Below are positions 60,716 through 64,000 of a stretch of 64,000 nucleotides of DNA, piece by piece. Position numbers and translations under genes: made by a program. This DNA comes from Plasmodium malariae (lineage: Eukaryota > Apicomplexa > Aconoidasida > Haemosporida > Plasmodiidae), in NCBI RefSeq assembly GCF_900090045.1, contig NC_041777.1, positions 1,046,001-1,110,000 on the forward strand, read 5' to 3'. Position 1 is the first letter of the stretch, and every line of letters begins with the position of its first letter. The notes under the pieces are model-generated. The model ran no database searches and was not told the DNA's origin. It worked only from the letters and a program-made list of their open reading frames with translations.

Positions 60716-62004
60716 TTTTTTATTATTTTCGGATATTCGGACTTTTCGCATTCAAAACTTATTTTGTTTTAGCATTGTTTAATTATTATATGCTAATACA
60801 GAAATAGAAAAAAGATATAAAAAAATATGATAGGTAATTAGAATATTATTATTGTGTGTTTTTGGTTAAACTTATTTTTGAAACCTTTTATTTTATCAGA
60901 CCACAATTTTATTAATTTTTTCTATTTTTAAGTTCCCTTTTTAAATATAAAAAGGTCGTAGCTTTATAAGAAGTAGAAATTATTAATAAGATATTTCCCT
61001 AATATATTTTTACTTTTTAGTAAATAATATATATTTAACGAGTCTAACGATAAGATAACATTTTTGAAATTAATTTTTAAAATTGTAAAAGAAGGAATCA
61101 AAAAGTAAAATTGAATGAAGATAATAAAATATTATAGGAATATTTTTAGTATTATAGCTATATAGTAATTAGTACAGAAAGTTTTAATTATAATATTTTA
61201 ACTTTTCTTTAAATATAAATTTTATAGGCTGTATTTTTAGTTGTATTCTTTTTATATTTGGTTTATATAAAAATTCATGGAAATTATTTTGCATTAGTTT
61301 TTAATTATATATATATATTTATATACGTTTTTTAAGTATATATAATGTTATATAATATATTTTATTATATAATAAATTATATATATATAATTTCCGTAAT
61401 TTTTTTTCAAATTTATATTATATTCTGTTTTTGCGGTTATTTTATATTTATATATATATAATTTTTTATTGATGCGTTTGGGTGTATTTTTGAGGTTTTA
61501 GTGAAAAGTAAAAAAATTAAATAATTTTGTAATTGCAGAAATAAAAAGAGAGAAGACAAGAAAGAATACATATAAAAAATAAGCTCATTAAAAAATTTAT
61601 TTCAGAAGAAAAGGAGCACAATTTAATAATATTTTAAAATCTATTATAAATAAAGTTATATATGCAGATTTATAAAATGGGTATATTTTTTGAATAGTCA
61701 GTATTATATATATATTATTAAATATATATATATATAGAAGAAAAATATATTATAATTTTATAATATTATGTATGTATAAAGTTTAAGTTTTGAATGTTAA
61801 AAAAGGAATAATTATTATAAAAATTTGTTTTTGCTTTTTAAGCAATATATACAGCTTATTTATTCCCTTGGAAATCTTAATACAACATTGTGGCATTCAC
61901 AGTATATAAAGAATTATACATGAGATGCTTCATGCTCTCTCATATCAAGGGACAATGTGTAAGTTTTATAAATAATTTTTAAAGAATATCAAAAGAAAAT
62001 TAAA
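60716..62004 (+). other. Internal transcribed spacer 2
   Basis: About 1.29 kb of A+T-rich spacer. Near its 3' end, 61860-61960, a G+C-richer island contains an inverted repeat TCCCTTG (61864-61870) / CAAGGGA (61946-61952) enclosing a smaller hairpin ATGAGA (61920-61925) / TCTCAT (61938-61943). It is likely a processing structure or part of the mature 28S 5' end. Confidence 0.8.
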
Positions 62005-64000
62005 TTTATGTTAGGAGGGCAAATCCGCTGAATTTAAGCATATAATTAAGCGGAAGAAAAGAAAATAACAATGATTCCTTTAGTAACGGCGAGTGAATAA
62101 GGATAAGCTCAAATAGGAAAATCCCTTATAAAGGTTATAAGCCTTTTATGGGAATTGTCATGTTTTTGAAGTAATTCTATTGTTATTTTTAATAAATATA
62201 AGCGAAGTGAGCAGGAATGCTCCTCCAAAGAGGGTGAAAGGCCCATAGTTTATATTTATTATTTTTTCAATAGATTATTTCATGTAGAGTCGTGTTCTTT
62301 GAGATTGGAGCACAAATGTGTGTGATACATTTCACATAAGGCTAAATATGTGTAGGAGACCGATAGCAAACAAGTACCGTGAGGGAAAGATGAAATAGTA
62401 CTCAGGAATGAGCAATTAAATAGTACCTGAAATCGTTAAGATGGAACGGATTAAAAAAGGAAAAAATTAAGGAGGAAAAATAGTTCTTTTTTGGGTTATT
62501 TTTCTTCTTTATTAAAAGAAGCATCAGTGATATTGGATAATTAAGATAAAACTATTTGATGAAAAATGAATATAAATTTATTTTTTATCTTTCTTTTTTT
62601 TCCACTAATGGTTAAAAAATATGGTTTTATAAATATTTTTTAATATTAATAATTATTTATATTGCTGAGGAAATTGAATATTGTAAGAATTTTTATTCTT
62701 ATTTTTTAAGTTGTTTCTAAACAGTACTTTTTTAACCCACTCGTCTTGAAACACGGACCAAGGAGTCTAGCAAATGTGCGAGTATAAGTGATAAAGATAT
62801 ATTAATCAAAAAATATGTTATTTTTATAATATATAATTTTATGCGAAATTAATGTAATATTATTATTTTATTGTAGAATTGAATGAAAAGTAATTTTCAT
62901 TGAATGCATACAATACCGGTAAGCAATTAAGCTTTATTGAGTAAGAGCATATTTGGTAGGACCCGAGAGGCTTTGAACTAAGCGTGGTGAGATTGAAGTC
63001 AGACGAAAGTCTGATGGAGGATCGAATTGATACTGACGTGCAAATCGTTCATTTCAATCACGTTTAGGGGCGAAAGACTAATCGAAAAGCCTATTAGCTG
63101 GTTATTTTCGAAATATCTCTCAGGATCGCTGGAGTTGACTAATATAATTTTACCAGGTAGAGATAATGATTAGAGGAATCAGGGAAATCGTTTTCCTTGA
63201 CCTATTCTCAAACTCCCAATAGGTAAAAAGGATAAAATAACTTTTTTGTATTTTGTTCACTTATATTTTTATTTTAAATAAAATAACTCCAAGTGGGCCA
63301 TTTTTGGTAAGCAGAACTGGCGATGAGGGATGCTCCTAACGCTTGGATAAGGTGCCTAAATATTCGCTCATGAGATCCCATAAAAGGTGTTGGTTCATAA
63401 TGACAGTAGGACGGTGGTCATGGAAGTCGAAATCCGCTAAGGAGTGTGTAACAACTCACCTACCGAATGAACTAGCCCTGAAAATGGATGGCGCTAAAGC
63501 GGATTACCGATACCAGGCCATAAAAGGAAGTTTTTTAAAGTAAAAGGAAAATAAAGTTTTCTTTATTTTTTTTTTTTAGAATCCTTTTATGAGTAGAAAA
63601 TCGTGGGGTTTTGTATAGAAGTGAAATACGTGAGTTTTCATGGAACATATCCCTAGTGCAGATCTTGGTGGAAGTAGCAACTATTCAAATGAGAACTTTG
63701 AAGACTGAAGTGGAGAAGGGTTTCTTGTCAACTGTGATTGTACAAGAGTTAGCCGCTCCTAAGGGATAGCTGAAAAGTGTTTATATGGGGAGTGTATTTT
63801 GTAAGAAATATACAAGACATCTCCGTCTCAAAAGGGAAACAGGTTGATATTCCTGTGCCGATAATATTTTGAGTGTAATAAAGATGGTAACATATATATA
63901 AATGAACTCCTTTACATAGGTCTTACGCTCGGGGTGCGTTTTCTTTGCACTTTACCTTTATAGTAAACCTTGGAATCAATTTACTTGGAGAAGAGGTTCG
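62005..64000 (+). rRNA. 28S (large-subunit) ribosomal RNA, 5' part
   Basis: Begins near GTTAGGAGGGCAAATCCGCT and AATTTAAGCATATAATTAAG, the universal start of the large subunit. It continues with TTTAGTAACGGCGAGTGAAT (62079), GACCCGAGAGGCTTTGAACT (62960), ACGTGCAAATCGTTCATTTC (63037) and GCGATGAGGGATGCTCCTAA (63319), then runs off the right edge. About 2 kb of the expected ~4 kb is present. Divergent A+T-rich expansion segments separate the conserved cores. The exact 5' end is uncertain by tens of bases. An open frame at 63343-63543 is rRNA, not protein. Confidence 0.96.

Noticed and set aside
57562..63543. Open frames within rRNA (58011-58214, 60559-60807, 63343-63543)
   Set aside because: They lie entirely or largely in conserved rRNA sequence.
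1..64000. CRISPR arrays, transposons or viral genes
   Set aside because: The repeats are direct tandem minisatellites without spacers, and no transposase, reverse transcriptase or capsid-like frames are seen.

Overview
This is nuclear DNA of a malaria parasite (Plasmodium). The evidence is the extreme A+T content, long poly(A)/poly(T) and (TA)n tracts between genes, proteins swollen by Asn/Lys/Asp-rich low-complexity stretches, short GT..AG introns, and a single dispersed rRNA unit instead of a tandem array. The variable region of the 18S gene (about 58245-58400) closely resembles what I remember of the Plasmodium malariae diagnostic region, so P. malariae or its monkey-infecting twin P. brasilianum is the best guess.

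Layout: (1) 1-842, start of an Asn-rich hypothetical gene on the minus strand that runs off the left edge. (2) 3772-15360 minus, a very large TFIID subunit TAF2 gene in at least five exons. Its N-terminal exon is broken by three apparent one-base frameshifts, one in a poly(A) run and two in an 18-bp minisatellite. (3) 17050-18769 minus, a three-exon kelch-repeat protein. (4) 21683-29212 plus, a 2.5-thousand-residue kinesin-like motor, probably kinesin-20. (5) 30996-34541 minus, exonuclease 1 with a PCNA-binding (PIP-box) motif in its disordered tail. (6) 36269-41456 plus, a two-exon helical protein, possibly related to IPI1/TEX10. (7) 42211-43231 plus, four-exon mago nashi, the exon junction complex core. 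(8) 43892-46804 minus, a two-exon WD40 protein resembling the ribosome-assembly factor WDR74/NSA1, with two in-frame TAG codons in its acidic tail. (9) 48536-52727 plus, an incompletely resolved small-exon gene or genes. Its last four exons chain well, but its start is uncertain. (10) 52728-57561, A+T-rich spacer and probable 5' external transcribed spacer. (11) 57562 to the right edge, an rRNA unit: 18S, ITS1, 5.8S, ITS2 and the first ~2 kb of 28S.

The protein genes are ordinary nuclear housekeeping functions (transcription initiation, splicing/mRNA surveillance, DNA repair, ribosome assembly, microtubule motor). No operon logic applies; genes are arranged in divergent and convergent pairs. 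From memory, exonuclease 1, kinesin-20 and an A-type rRNA unit lie close together on P. falciparum chromosome 7, so the window is probably the syntenic chromosome-internal block, not a subtelomere. The most unusual things are the gene-breaking repeats, a GC-rich hairpin-bearing intron in TAF2, the duplicated in-frame stop in the WDR74-like gene, many minisatellites, and structured GC islands in the rDNA spacers.
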